Counted from the stretch's first letter, positions 1 through 6,529 are shown. The stretch is DNA of 15,041 nucleotides from Pseudomonadota bacterium (GCA_022563215.1 JADFNT010000012.1:1-15041); one strand, 5' to 3'. Numbers and translations: made by a program. Notes: generated by a model from the sequence alone, not told the origin.

Positions 1-155
1 AACCGCCCCGGTATCAACCGGAGGCGGAAGCCAAAAGTCCGCTTTTAGAAAAAGTGGCCATCGAACGCCGTCTCCGACCGACTTTATCAACAGTATCGGC
101 CATAGGCGGACGGCGAATGAACAGCACTATCTTTTGAGCCCATGATCTAGGGTAT
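1..155. other. Non-coding left edge, no gene seen
   Basis: I see no convincing coding frame here. A short inverted repeat AAAAG-TCCG-CTTTT lies at 33-46. The 12-mer gtccgcttttag (37-48) reappears inverted at 6439-6450 in another intergenic gap. Both are weak signals. The stretch lies downstream of the exported protein gene encoded on the minus strand, and no U-rich terminator was recognised in it. Confidence 0.4.
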
Positions 156-728
156 TTACTTCTTCAAACCTCTTTTCACGGTATCAATAATGACTTCGTT
201 CACACTCACCTTTCTTTTTTCTACCCGGCTTCGGCGGGCCGCTTCCTGCCGTAGTTTCTTCAGCAAATCCTGTGAAAGGTACAGATAGGTACGTTCACTG
301 GCTTCGGTATCTGGTTTAACCGGGTTTAAAGGCTTTTTTAGAGTCCGATCCTTAGGACTTTTTAAGGCTAATTCCTCCTTGGCAAGGCATTCGATTATGG
401 CGATCCGGTCCTGGGAGAAACCCAGGTATTGGGATAGGCCCGCGCCTTTCAATGTTATTCTGCGGCCACCACGTGAAACCCGGGCTGCTTTCCCGCGTCC
501 ATTAATGCGGGCCAGAGATATCTGCTGGAGTTTTAATTTTTCAAGATAGCTTTCCCAATTGCCGGATAATTTGTCGTTGACGTGTTGGCGAACCTTATCG
601 TGTGTCATTCCTTCCCAGAAGTCGATTTTCGGAAAGTCGGGACATTTCGATTGAGAAAAACCGCGAAAGGGGAGCAACAAGACCACCACAACGGCCATGA
701 GGGAGAATATTTTTGTCTTAACCGACAT
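156..728 (-). CDS. Exported hypothetical protein with C-terminal ribbon-helix-helix-like segment
   Basis: Function not recognised; 190 aa from the chosen ATG. An in-frame TTG 24 bases further upstream is possible, but the ATG at 726-728 gives a textbook signal peptide: MSVKTK, then a hydrophobic core (MAVVVVLLLPF), then a probable cleavage after GFSQ. GGAAGG lies 11 bases upstream. The mature N-terminal part (about residues 25-115) begins KCPDFP, has a charged helical look (MTHDKVRQHVNDKL, then NWESYLEKLKLQQ) and ends IIECLAKEE; its two cysteines could form a disulfide. A basic, proline-containing linker (about 120-142) leads to the last 45 residues. These read as strand TYLYLS, helix QDLLKKLRQEAARR, turn, helix VSVNEVIIDTVKRGL, which is the pattern of a ribbon-helix-helix DNA-binding fold. 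That fold behind an export signal is odd. Codon use and GC are lower than in the rest of the window, suggesting acquired DNA. Alternatively the C-terminal segment is a non-DNA-binding periplasmic helical hairpin. Confidence 0.65.
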   Translation of the reverse strand: MSVKTKIFSLMAVVVVLLLPFRGFSQSKCPDFPKIDFWEGMTHDKVRQHVNDKLSGNWESYLEKLKLQQISLARINGRGKAARVSRGGRRITLKGAGLSQYLGFSQDRIAIIECLAKEELALKSPKDRTLKKPLNPVKPDTEASERTYLYLSQDLLKKLRQEAARRSRVEKRKVSVNEVIIDTVKRGLKK

Positions 729-864
729 TGCCCAGATAACCTTCCAATCCAACCATATCCAAATTGCACCGCCGTTGGAATGTTTTTCCGCGGCTGGAAT
801 CCGACGGCCTGATCTTGGTGATTTGACGGAGTTCGGAAGCCCATTCGGCCAATTTTGTCGTCAT
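718..864 (-). CDS. Possible 48-aa small ORF overlapping the exported protein start
   Basis: An ATG at 862-864 is preceded by GGAAGG with 8 bases of spacing. It opens a 48-residue frame beginning MTTKLAEWASELRQITKIRP and ending GLEGYLGNVG, with a TAA at 718-720. It overlaps the ATG (726-728) of the following gene by 11 bases, an arrangement typical of translational coupling. The N-terminal 18 residues could form an amphipathic helix. No family was recognised. The competing 115-residue frame over the same bases lacks a comparable ribosome binding site and looks like a shadow. This could equally be a chance frame in a non-coding leader. Confidence 0.3.
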   Translation of the reverse strand: MTTKLAEWASELRQITKIRPSDSSRGKTFQRRCNLDMVGLEGYLGNVG

Positions 865-960
865 CCAGACACATCCTTCCCGTTGTTTCTACCTCGCAGT
901 GAAGTTCCTCGGCCGACGCCGGAACGTCCGGTTTGCCCCGCACAGGCGACAATGTGTGAG

Positions 961-1016
961 CTATGGGGCGTGGGCTATGGGGCGTGGGCTATGGGGCGTG
1001 GGCTATGGGGCGTCGG
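961..1016. repeat. 14-bp tandem repeat, 4 copies
   Basis: The unit ctatggggcgtggg occurs three times perfectly from 961. A fourth copy (1003-1016) differs near its end (cgtcgg). The array lies just beyond the stop codon of the cyclase gene and is not in a supported gene. Its period is not a multiple of three, unlike the repeats inside genes elsewhere in the window. Such arrays usually vary in copy number by slippage. Confidence 0.95.
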
Positions 1017-1039
1017 GGAAGGACAGGCGCAAGGCCCTT

Positions 1040-2584
1040 TCAGCCGGCCATTGCCACGTCGATGATTTCGGTTACCGGCAGCACCGCGATGTCGCGGAAT
1101 TTCTCGTATTTCGGATTATCCAGGTCGACCAGGTTGGAAATCCTGGAATAGGTGTTGGGAACCAGTATTTCCTCGCCGTCCCGGTCCCGGCGGCGGATGC
1201 CGAAATGCAGCAATTCGCGTTCCTTTGAGTTCAGTTGGCCGAGCATGTTCTTGGTCACCCAGACTGAACCCTCGCGGGCGAAATCGCTGAGCCGGCCGGC
1301 GATGTTGATGGTGTCGCCTAAGACCGAGAACTCGATATGGGTCGGCGTCTGGTAGGTGCCGAACCATTCGCGGCCCTCGACCAGGCCGATATTGAGCATC
1401 AGCTCGTTGGTCCAGTTCTTGCGCTTCTTCCAGGCGCGGTCGATATCGGCCATCACCGCCTTCATTTCCTGGGCGCAGCGGATGGCGTTGAGGACGTAAC
1501 TGGAGTCCGGCTGCGGGAAGAAGTAATAGACCATGCCGTCGCCGACGTGCTTGCCATGGGTGGCGTAGTATTTACGCAGCTTCGGCTCGACCGCGCCCCA
1601 CACCTCGTTGATGAGCTTGAAATATTCCTCCGGCGGCAGTTCGGCGCAAATCTTGACCGAATTCTGGATGTCGGCGACGATCACGGCCATCGGCGTCAGG
1701 TACGGCTTGCGACGCTTCAACAGGTCGCGGATGACGATGTCGCGCCGGGCCAGCAGCGCCATCAGCGAGTCGTCTTCGGCGCTCATCGGCGAATAGGCGA
1801 AAAAGATACCCTCGCGGAAAAACGACGCATAGACGTCGAACCAGTCGTCCTTTTCCCCCGCCGCCGCCAGGTTGACCTGGGTATGCAGGATATGCCCCGG
1901 CTTGGCGTCGCCGGTTTCGTCGTAAAGCCGGGCCAGGGTGTCCACTTCGTCGTCGCTGAGCTCTGCCTTGGAGGCCAACAGGGCCGATTTGGACAGCCGG
2001 TTCTTGGCGATGGACAGATGGAAGCCGAGCAGATCCTCGGCGCCGGCGGCCCGGTGCGCCGGCCCGTCGCGCAGCAACAGGGAAAACAGGTTGCGTTCGG
2101 TTATGTCGCTGGAAATGGCCCCGGCCGTCCCCAGGACTCTTTTCCCGGCCTCACGGTTGGCCCATTCGATCTCGAAATTGCCATTGACCAGGTAGGCGGG
2201 GCCGGAGACCTGATCGAGGGTCAAATAGACGCCGCCCGCCGGTACCACATCAATGCTTCCCGAGCCGTAACGCCGGTCGCTGTGGCGCCTTTCGTCGTGA
2301 CGGCGTTCCACGGCGGCGGGGTCGGTATCGGCGGCGTCCGGTTGCGGGCCGCGGTCGATCTCGGAAACGATGTCGGCCATCCTCAGCCCCTGCTTTTTCA
2401 ATGCGCCGACCCGTTCGATGGTCCTGAGCGCCGATAGGGGGAAATGGCCGATGCGCGGCGCCCGTCCGGCACCGGGTTCGGACTTCTTGACCACCGGTTT
2501 CGGCAGGATTCCGGAGGCGATGTAGTTGTTCAGCGTCGCCCGCGAAATACCGGCGCGCCTCATGAGCTGTCTGCTGGTCAGCAT
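1040..2584 (-). CDS. HTH - PAS-like - class III nucleotide cyclase
   Basis: 514 aa in at least three parts. Residues 1-75 form a MerR-like winged helix-turn-helix (LTSRQLMRRAGISRATLNNYI, then ALRTIERVGALKKQGLRMADI). A basic, repetitive linker (RRHDERRHSDRR) follows. Residues of about 118-270 resemble a PAS-like sensor (LDQVSGPAYLVNGNFEIEWAN). The catalytic domain spans about 295-470. Metal-binding aspartates are visible as D305 in VADIQNS and D349 in HVGDGM, and the transition-state pair as N427 and R431 in GDTINIAGRL. It is therefore probably an active cAMP- or cGMP-forming cyclase; substrate choice cannot be settled by eye. The HTH suggests a soluble DNA-binding cyclase that could couple a PAS-sensed signal to both cyclic nucleotide output and transcription. 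The ATG at 2582-2584 starts exactly at the HTH; only a weak ribosome binding site precedes it. Divergent from the dioxygenase gene across an AT-rich gap with repeated TTTAGAC motifs. Confidence 0.88.
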   Translation of the reverse strand: MLTSRQLMRRAGISRATLNNYIASGILPKPVVKKSEPGAGRAPRIGHFPLSALRTIERVGALKKQGLRMADIVSEIDRGPQPDAADTDPAAVERRHDERRHSDRRYGSGSIDVVPAGGVYLTLDQVSGPAYLVNGNFEIEWANREAGKRVLGTAGAISSDITERNLFSLLLRDGPAHRAAGAEDLLGFHLSIAKNRLSKSALLASKAELSDDEVDTLARLYDETGDAKPGHILHTQVNLAAAGEKDDWFDVYASFFREGIFFAYSPMSAEDDSLMALLARRDIVIRDLLKRRKPYLTPMAVIVADIQNSVKICAELPPEEYFKLINEVWGAVEPKLRKYYATHGKHVGDGMVYYFFPQPDSSYVLNAIRCAQEMKAVMADIDRAWKKRKNWTNELMLNIGLVEGREWFGTYQTPTHIEFSVLGDTINIAGRLSDFAREGSVWVTKNMLGQLNSKERELLHFGIRRRDRDGEEILVPNTYSRISNLVDLDNPKYEKFRDIAVLPVTEIIDVAMAG

Positions 2585-2605
2585 GGTTGGTCACCCGGCA
2601 CCATG

Positions 2606-2730
2606 TTGGACTCTTAATGGTTTGTTTAGACAGTTTAATTTATATTAACCGTAGGGTAAAATAGTCTAAATTTTTTCTAATTAGACTCGTTAACCTGTTA
2701 AATTTAATGGATATATGTTTAGACTCATAA
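2606..2730. promoter_or_regulatory. Cluster of five TTTAGAC-like motifs (putative operators)
   Basis: The AT-rich gap contains TTGGACTCTTA (2606-2616), TTTAGACAGTTTAA (2625-2638), the reverse-oriented TAGTCTAAA (2662-2670), TTAGACTCGTTAA (2681-2693) and TTTAGACTCATAA (2718-2730). The third and fourth form an inverted repeat, GTCTAA - 11 bases - TTAGAC (2664-2686). This density of one motif between two divergent genes fits a binding array for a regulator, most simply the HTH part of the neighbouring cyclase. The motif is seen directly; the regulator assignment is inference. Confidence 0.6.
2642..2669 (-). promoter_or_regulatory. Possible promoter of the cyclase gene
   Basis: On the minus strand TTAGAC (2664-2669) could act as a -35 element, with TAATAT (2642-2647) as -10 after a 16-base spacer. 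The -35 coincides with one of the TTTAGAC motifs, so a protein bound there would compete with RNA polymerase or contact it. This is a pattern match only. Confidence 0.35.
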
Positions 2731-2747
2731 AACAAGCGCCCTGATTA
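2719..2747 (+). promoter_or_regulatory. Possible promoter of the dioxygenase gene
   Basis: TTAGAC (2719-2724) and TGATTA (2742-2747) are spaced by 17 bases in the direction of the dioxygenase gene. Again the -35 overlaps a TTTAGAC motif. The -10 match is poor. Confidence 0.25.
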
Positions 2748-2880
2748 AACCGGCACAGACGGTAACTATGTCCAAAAAGCCCTTACCCGGTATCGTTGCC
2801 GGCAATCGGGCACGCCAAAATCCCCAACCGCCATACCCCGGTTGCATCCACCGCCCCAACCTCCGTAAAGTCGATGCGTC

Positions 2881-3714
2881 ATGACCGTCACCGTCAAACC
2901 CCTCAAGGACGGCTTCGGCGCCGAGATCGCCGGCATCGACCTCAGCCGCCCGGTCGGCGGCGAGGACCGCGACGCCGTCTACGGCGCCTTCCTCGATCAT
3001 CACCTCATCATCATTCGCGGCCAGGCGTTGAGCGCCGAACAGGTCACCGCCGCCGCCCGCATCTTCGGCGATAAACTGGAGCCGCACCTGTTCGAGCATT
3101 TCCACCACCCGGACACGCCCCTGATCATGGTGCTGTCGAACCGCGTCGAGGACGGCAAGCCTAAGGGCATGGCCGACGCCGGGTCGTTCTGGCACACCGA
3201 CGTGTCGTACAAACCCAATCCGGCCAAGGCGACGATGCTTTATGCGCTCGAGGTCCCGGACGATGGCGGCGATACCCTGTTCTGCAACCTGACGGCCGCC
3301 TACGAGGCCCTGCCGGAAGCCATGAAATCGCGCCTCGACGGCCTCAGGGCGGTGCACGACTACGCCTATCTGCCGCGCGACGTCTTCACGTCGGGCAAGG
3401 TGACGCCGCCGCCCGATTGTTCGCAGCCCCTGATCCGCACCCACCCGGAGACGGGGCTGAAGGCGATCTACATTTCTCCCGCCTATATCGTCCGCATCGA
3501 GGGGCTTGCCGACGACGACAGCGAAGCCCTGAAGAAGGAAATCTACGATCACTGCCTGCACGACCGTTTTCGTATGCGATTTAAATGGCGGACCGGCGAC
3601 GTCGTCGCCTGGGACAATGCGGCGCTCATGCATTCGGCGACGACCAAGGAACTGGACCCGGCCAAGCCCCGCACCCTCTGGCGCGCCACCATCAGCGGCG
3701 GTCCGGTGTTCTAG
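2881..3714 (+). CDS. TauD/TfdA-family Fe(II)/2-oxoglutarate dioxygenase
   Basis: 277 aa, the usual length for the family. These enzymes use Fe(II), O2 and 2-oxoglutarate to hydroxylate or cleave a small substrate such as taurine, other sulfonates or aryloxy acids. The iron ligands are visible: H105 and D107 in FWHTDVSY, and H251 in ALMHSATT. Two arginines in the usual 2-oxoglutarate/substrate positions follow (R264, R268 in PRTLWRATISG). The N-terminus (VKPLKDGFGAEIAGIDLS) is typical. The ATG at 2881 is the first possible start because an in-frame TAA lies at 2866-2868; the ribosome binding site is weak. The gene is divergent from the cyclase and shares its motif-rich control region, so the two may be co-regulated. 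No transporter or sulfonate gene is nearby, so the substrate is unknown and I do not call it tauD. Confidence 0.9.
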   Translation: MTVTVKPLKDGFGAEIAGIDLSRPVGGEDRDAVYGAFLDHHLIIIRGQALSAEQVTAAARIFGDKLEPHLFEHFHHPDTPLIMVLSNRVEDGKPKGMADAGSFWHTDVSYKPNPAKATMLYALEVPDDGGDTLFCNLTAAYEALPEAMKSRLDGLRAVHDYAYLPRDVFTSGKVTPPPDCSQPLIRTHPETGLKAIYISPAYIVRIEGLADDDSEALKKEIYDHCLHDRFRMRFKWRTGDVVAWDNAALMHSATTKELDPAKPRTLWRATISGGPVF

Positions 3715-3745
3715 GAATTTGACGGAATAATAAGGATTCGGGGTC

Positions 3746-4447
3746 TTAGCGTCTCTGATACTGGACCTCGCCGAACAGGTTGCGCCACGCCTCTGCGTCC
3801 TTCTCGAAGCCCGGCTTGCGCCGGTCGGCCAGCACCTTCAAGGCGCGCTTCACCGCCGGGCGGGCGTCGATGGCGGCGAACCAGCGCCGGACGTTGGGGA
3901 ATTCGTCGAAGCTGTGGCCCTGTCGGTCGTGGGACCGGGTCCACGGGAAGGTGGCGATGTCGGCGATGGAATAGTCGCCGGCCAGGTATTCGGCCTCGCC
4001 GAGCCGGCGGTCGAGGACGCCGTAAAGCCGACCCGCTTCTTTGGTATAGCGCTCGATGGCGTAAGTCAGGTCCAGGCCCTCGGGGGCGTATTGGCGGAAG
4101 TGATGGGCCTGGCCGAACAACGGCCCGATGCCGCCCATCTGGAACATCAGCCACTGAATGACCCGGTACCGCGCCGCCGTTTCCGCCGGCATGAATTTCC
4201 CCGTCTTTTCAGCCAGATACATCAGGATGGCGCCGGACTCGAACAGCCCGTAAGGCTTGCCGCCGGGTCCATCGGAATCGACCATGGCCGGCATCTTGTT
4301 GTTGGGGCTGAGCTTCAGGAATTCGGGGTCGAACTGGTCGCCCTTGTTGATGTCGATGGGGATGACGTTGTAGGGGAGGCCGGTTTCCTCGAGCATGATA
4401 TGGATTTTGTGGCCGTTCGGCGTCGGCCAAGTGTAGAGGTCGATCAT
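3746..4447 (-). CDS. yfcG: Nu-class glutathione S-transferase (YfcG/YghU-like)
   Basis: 233 aa. The opening [15 protein letters not shown], followed by [12 protein letters not shown] and [16 protein letters not shown], is the thioredoxin-fold glutathione site of E. coli YfcG and related nu-class GSTs. T9 and N11 occupy the positions those enzymes use instead of a catalytic Tyr/Ser/Cys. The C-terminal helical domain contains [21 protein letters not shown] and the N-capping [10 protein letters not shown]. YfcG-type proteins have disulfide reductase activity with glutathione and modest peroxidase activity in the cytosol. The ATG at 4445-4447 is preceded by AAAGGAAA. The gene converges on the dioxygenase gene with about 30 bases between their stops. 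The symbol is by similarity of motifs recalled from YfcG; a paralogous nu-class member is possible. Confidence 0.88.
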   Translation of the reverse strand: MIDLYTWPTPNGHKIHIMLEETGLPYNVIPIDINKGDQFDPEFLKLSPNNKMPAMVDSDGPGGKPYGLFESGAILMYLAEKTGKFMPAETAARYRVIQWLMFQMGGIGPLFGQAHHFRQYAPEGLDLTYAIERYTKEAGRLYGVLDRRLGEAEYLAGDYSIADIATFPWTRSHDRQGHSFDEFPNVRRWFAAIDARPAVKRALKVLADRRKPGFEKDAEAWRNLFGEVQYQRR

Positions 4448-4483
4448 TTTGGACGTTTCCTTTGCAAGCGGCGGGAAGGAGCG

Positions 4484-4508
4484 CCGGGGGTTCGGGGGAC
4501 ACCCCCGG
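4484..4508. repeat. Inverted repeat (CCGGGGGT / ACCCCCGG), left of DUF4170 gene
   Basis: Arms at 4484-4491 and 4501-4508 are perfect complements around a 9-base loop. An alternative inner hairpin CGGGGG-aca-CCCCCG sits at 4493-4507. The inner hairpin is the reverse complement of the one at 4923-4937 on the other side of the DUF4170 gene. There is no U tract, so it is not an obvious intrinsic terminator. Confidence 0.8.
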
Positions 4509-4520
4509 CCCCGAGGGTCC

Positions 4521-4539
4521 GACAGGGAAACAACAAGAG
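4521..4539 (+). repeat. Dispersed repeat core gacagggaaacaacaagag
   Basis: This 19-base core matches 14240-14258 with one change (gacagggaaacaacatgag), and 14979-14997 and 15018-15036 with two or three changes. The latter three belong to the 39-bp element around rnc. Here it lies in the gap between the divergent GST and DUF4170 genes, just after a G/C hairpin. Confidence 0.75.
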
Positions 4540-4642
4540 CCGGAAGTCAACCGATCATACCATCCCTGTTGGCGCCCTGTAAGCGTTGCAGCCCCTGGTG
4601 GGCGGCGATAAGCTTCCCTGCCCCTGAACTGGAGACAGCCCC

Positions 4643-4894
4643 ATGGATAAACCGCTTCTGCACCTAGTTTTCGGCGGCGAGGTCGAAGACCCGCAAGGAA
4701 CCGATTTCGTCGACCCGGACAAGCTCGACATCCTCGGCATCTTCCCCGATCACAAATCGGCGCTCCAGGCCTGGCGCGGCGCCAGCCATGCCCACGTCGA
4801 CGAGGCCAACGTCAAGTATGTGATCGTTCACCTGCACCGGCTTCTGGACCCCGACTACCCGCGGGAATTCCACCAACGGGCCGACGACCGTTAA
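4643..4894 (+). CDS. DUF4170 family protein
   Basis: 83 aa, close to the length of this small alphaproteobacterial family. The family pattern is clear: LLHLVFGGEVEDPQGTDFVDPDKLDILGIF near the N-terminus, AWRGASHAHVDEANVKYVIVHLHRLLDPD toward the end. There is no signal peptide or membrane segment, so it is probably cytosolic. Its biochemical role is not known to me. The ATG at 4643 is well supported by GGAG 9 bases upstream (ctggagacagccccATG). The gene stands alone, bordered by the hairpin repeats at 4484-4508 and 4911-4996. The repeat family begins almost at its stop codon. Confidence 0.88.
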   Translation: MDKPLLHLVFGGEVEDPQGTDFVDPDKLDILGIFPDHKSALQAWRGASHAHVDEANVKYVIVHLHRLLDPDYPREFHQRADDR

Positions 4895-4910
4895 CAAGAG
4901 GCCCCGGGGG

Positions 4911-4996
4911 AGGCCGTGAGGCCGGGGGTGTCCCCCGAAGAAAACACCGGGAGGCCGTGAGGCCGGAGGTGTCCCCCGAAAACAAAAACAACGGGG
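4911..4996. repeat. 41-bp tandem repeat, 2 copies, with G/C hairpin
   Basis: Copies begin at 4911 and 4952 with aggccgtgaggccggrggtg. The first contains the perfect hairpin CGGGGG-tgt-CCCCCG (4923-4937). The second has one base change that weakens it, and a longer A/C-rich tail (aaaacaaaaacaac). The array lies between the DUF4170 and DUF4169-like genes, which converge here, and could serve as a bidirectional processing or stop signal. The U-tract needed for an intrinsic terminator is absent. Confidence 0.85.
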
Positions 4997-5043
4997 AACC
5001 CGATTCTCCGGCCTATAACCTAACTTATTGAGAAAACAGTCTT

Positions 5044-5238
5044 TTAGGCAGGCTCGCCGCCGCGGCTTCCGTCTTCGCCTTCGAGGGCGTCTTCGGGCAG
5101 CGGCGCCTCGGCCTCTTGGGATGCCGCTTCATTAGTGGCGGCTTGTTTACGTCCGCCGGTCTTGGCGCGGCGCGACTTCTTTTCGGCCCGCGTCATTTGC
5201 CGACGATATTTCTGGAGGTCCACGATCTCCGCGGTCAT
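5044..5238 (-). CDS. Small basic/acidic protein, DUF4169-like
   Basis: 64 aa from the ATG at 5236-5238, chosen over a start six codons upstream because GGAG stands 8 bases before it. The N-terminus MTAEIVDLQKYRRQMTRAEKKSRRAK resembles DUF4169 proteins, short alphaproteobacterial proteins with 'AEIVNLR-A-K---RAEKE---A' openings. The first 40 residues are strongly basic and helical. The last 25 (EAEAPLPEDALEGEDGSRGGEPA) are acidic and probably disordered. No function is known to me. It lies 71 bases downstream of thrH on the same strand and may be on the same transcript. The family call is tentative. Confidence 0.6.
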   Translation of the reverse strand: MTAEIVDLQKYRRQMTRAEKKSRRAKTGGRKQAATNEAASQEAEAPLPEDALEGEDGSRGGEPA

Positions 5239-5309
5239 GAAAATATCTCCGCCCAAAATTCGACTTTCACGTTATCGGAACCCGGCGCGGGTGAAAAGAT
5301 GCAATATGA

Positions 5310-5906
5310 TTAATTTTCCCGGATCGCCCGCGACAGGTCGCCATAGGTCCCGGCGACGGGGAATTGGGGAAACTCCTGGATAACGTTTTCCGGCGCCTGG
5401 AACAGGATGCCGCGGTCGGCTTCGGCCAGCATGGCGGTATCGTTATAGGAATCGCCGGCCGCGGTGACCCGGAAGTTCAATCCGCGCAACGCCCGGACGG
5501 CTTGGCGCTTGTGGTCCTTCATGCGCAATTTGTAGCCGGTGACGGCCCCGCCGGGGCCGGTTTCGAGGCGGTGGCAGAACAGCGTCGGCCAGCCCAGTTT
5601 CCGCATCAGCGGCAGGGCGAATTCGTAAAACGTGTCCGACAGGATCACCACCTGGAAATCGGGGCGAAGGTCGTCGAGGAATGCGGCGGCCCCGTCGAGC
5701 GGCCCCATTTTGCCGACCACCGCCTGGATATCGGCGAGGACCAAGCCGTTTTCATCCATCAGGGCCAAGCGGCGCTTCATCAACTCGTCGTAATCGGGAA
5801 TGTCCCGGGTCGTCGCCCTGAGGGCGTCGATTCCGGTGCGCTCGGCGACCGCGATCCAGATTTCCGGGACCAGGACGCCTTCCAGATCAAGGCAGACGAT
5901 TTCCAC
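5310..5906 (-). CDS. thrH: ThrH: phosphoserine phosphatase / phosphoserine:homoserine phosphotransferase
   Basis: 198 aa, matching the length of Pseudomonas ThrH, whose sequence it follows closely. Diagnostic blocks: [26 protein letters not shown] (HAD nucleophile D7), [20 protein letters not shown] (motif II Ser/Thr), KDHKRQAV (motif III lysine), [12 protein letters not shown] (motif IV aspartates) and [18 protein letters not shown]. ThrH removes phosphate from phosphoserine and can transfer it to homoserine, linking serine and threonine synthesis. The start is GTG at 5904-5906, preceded by GGGGGAAAA. It is the only start that gives the family's exact N-terminus. No serine or threonine pathway genes are adjacent, so it is a stand-alone locus here, followed by the DUF4169-like gene. 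Confidence 0.95.
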   Translation of the reverse strand: MEIVCLDLEGVLVPEIWIAVAERTGIDALRATTRDIPDYDELMKRRLALMDENGLVLADIQAVVGKMGPLDGAAAFLDDLRPDFQVVILSDTFYEFALPLMRKLGWPTLFCHRLETGPGGAVTGYKLRMKDHKRQAVRALRGLNFRVTAAGDSYNDTAMLAEADRGILFQAPENVIQEFPQFPVAGTYGDLSRAIREN

Positions 5907-6033
5907 TTTTCCCCCTTATTCGCCGTCCGTGCCAGTAGGGCACAGCGGCTAGGGAAGCACAATGAGGGGCAATCGGGAATTCCGGCAGTGGGGGTCGGCG
6001 CGGCCGGATCAGCCTTTCACCGATACCGCGTTG

Positions 6034-6300
6034 TCACATAGGCTTGTAGGGCGCGATCCCAAGGATTTTTGTGGCCGCGTGCAGTGCCTTGATCGCCTCC
6101 GCGTGTTTACCGTTTTTATGGAAAGCGACTCCCTTATCGTGCAAATCCTGGGCTTTCGACATCTGCATTTTGTCCAGTCCCGAAGCCTTTCTCAAGGATT
6201 GCTTAACGATTTCGGCGTCTTTCGGACAGTGTTTGGCGAAAGCCGGTGATGAAATACCAACACCAACGAGCACGGCCATAAAAATGAAAAGTCGTTTTAT
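6034..6300 (-). CDS. Small exported protein with one TPR-like repeat, apparent AUA start
   Basis: 88 aa if translation starts at ATA (6298-6300). A GGAGG ribosome binding site (6309-6313) ends exactly 8 bases before this ATA. The codons that follow give a perfect signal peptide: (M)KRLFIFMAVLVGVGISSPAFA, cleavage before KHCPKD. Other starts are worse: a GTG at 6322-6324 lies upstream of and reads through the ribosome binding site, and the ATG at 6277-6279 removes the positive N-region. The mature part (about 67 aa) has helices NDAEIVKQSL-like then AQDLHDKGVAFHKNGKHAEAIKALHAATKILG, which is the spacing of a single TPR motif. Function unknown; a periplasmic small protein that may bind a partner. 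It has its own promoter-like sequence and stands alone. Confidence 0.72.
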   Translation of the reverse strand: MKRLFIFMAVLVGVGISSPAFAKHCPKDAEIVKQSLRKASGLDKMQMSKAQDLHDKGVAFHKNGKHAEAIKALHAATKILGIAPYKPM

Positions 6301-6349
6301 GGATTTCTCCTCCCTGTGATGCACCCGGCGTATGCGGACGATGAAAAAA

Positions 6350-6377
6350 TAATTAGAACTATTCGCAATTAAGTCAA
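6350..6377 (-). promoter_or_regulatory. Sigma-70-like promoter for the small exported protein
   Basis: On the minus strand TTGACT (6372-6377) is followed after 16 bases by TAATTA (6350-6355), or after 17 by AATTAT. It lies about 50 bases upstream of the small exported protein gene in a locally AT-rich stretch. This is the best consensus-like promoter in the window. It supports a transcript that begins upstream of the GGAGG site. Confidence 0.55.
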
Positions 6378-6483
6378 TTAACCAAATCCCGCACCGGCTT
6401 AATAAACTCGGTCGTTCCTAGTCATGTGTGGATGGCTCCTAAAAGCGGACCTAAACGCCATCCCTGAAAATGGTCTGCCGTGC

Positions 6484-6518
6484 GGGGGAGGGCGGACATT
6501 AAAAAAAACCGCCCCCCC
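6484..6518. repeat. G/C inverted repeat with A/T loop downstream of udg
   Basis: GGGGG-A-GGGCGG (6484-6495) pairs with CCGCCC-C-CCC (6509-6518) around the 13-base loop acattaaaaaaaa. Read on the minus strand it lies 12 bases beyond the udg stop. A run of U falls in the loop rather than after the stem, so it is a strong hairpin but not a standard intrinsic terminator. It may still mark the 3' end of the NYN-udg transcript. Confidence 0.5.
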
Positions 6519-6529
6519 TAGCGGAATTC

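Noticed and set aside
605..952. 115-codon minus-strand frame overlapping the exported protein
   Set aside because: Runs in the wrong frame through the signal peptide of a better supported gene, with no ribosome binding site and no family resemblance.
1337..2437. 366-codon open frame on the + strand across the cyclase gene
   Set aside because: It is antisense to a cyclase with intact catalytic residues; long antisense frames are common at this GC content. No domain is recognisable.
2725..3633. 302-codon open frame on the - strand across the dioxygenase gene
   Set aside because: It shadows a gene with complete iron and 2-oxoglutarate residues; its composition is repetitive Val/Asp/Arg typical of antisense frames.
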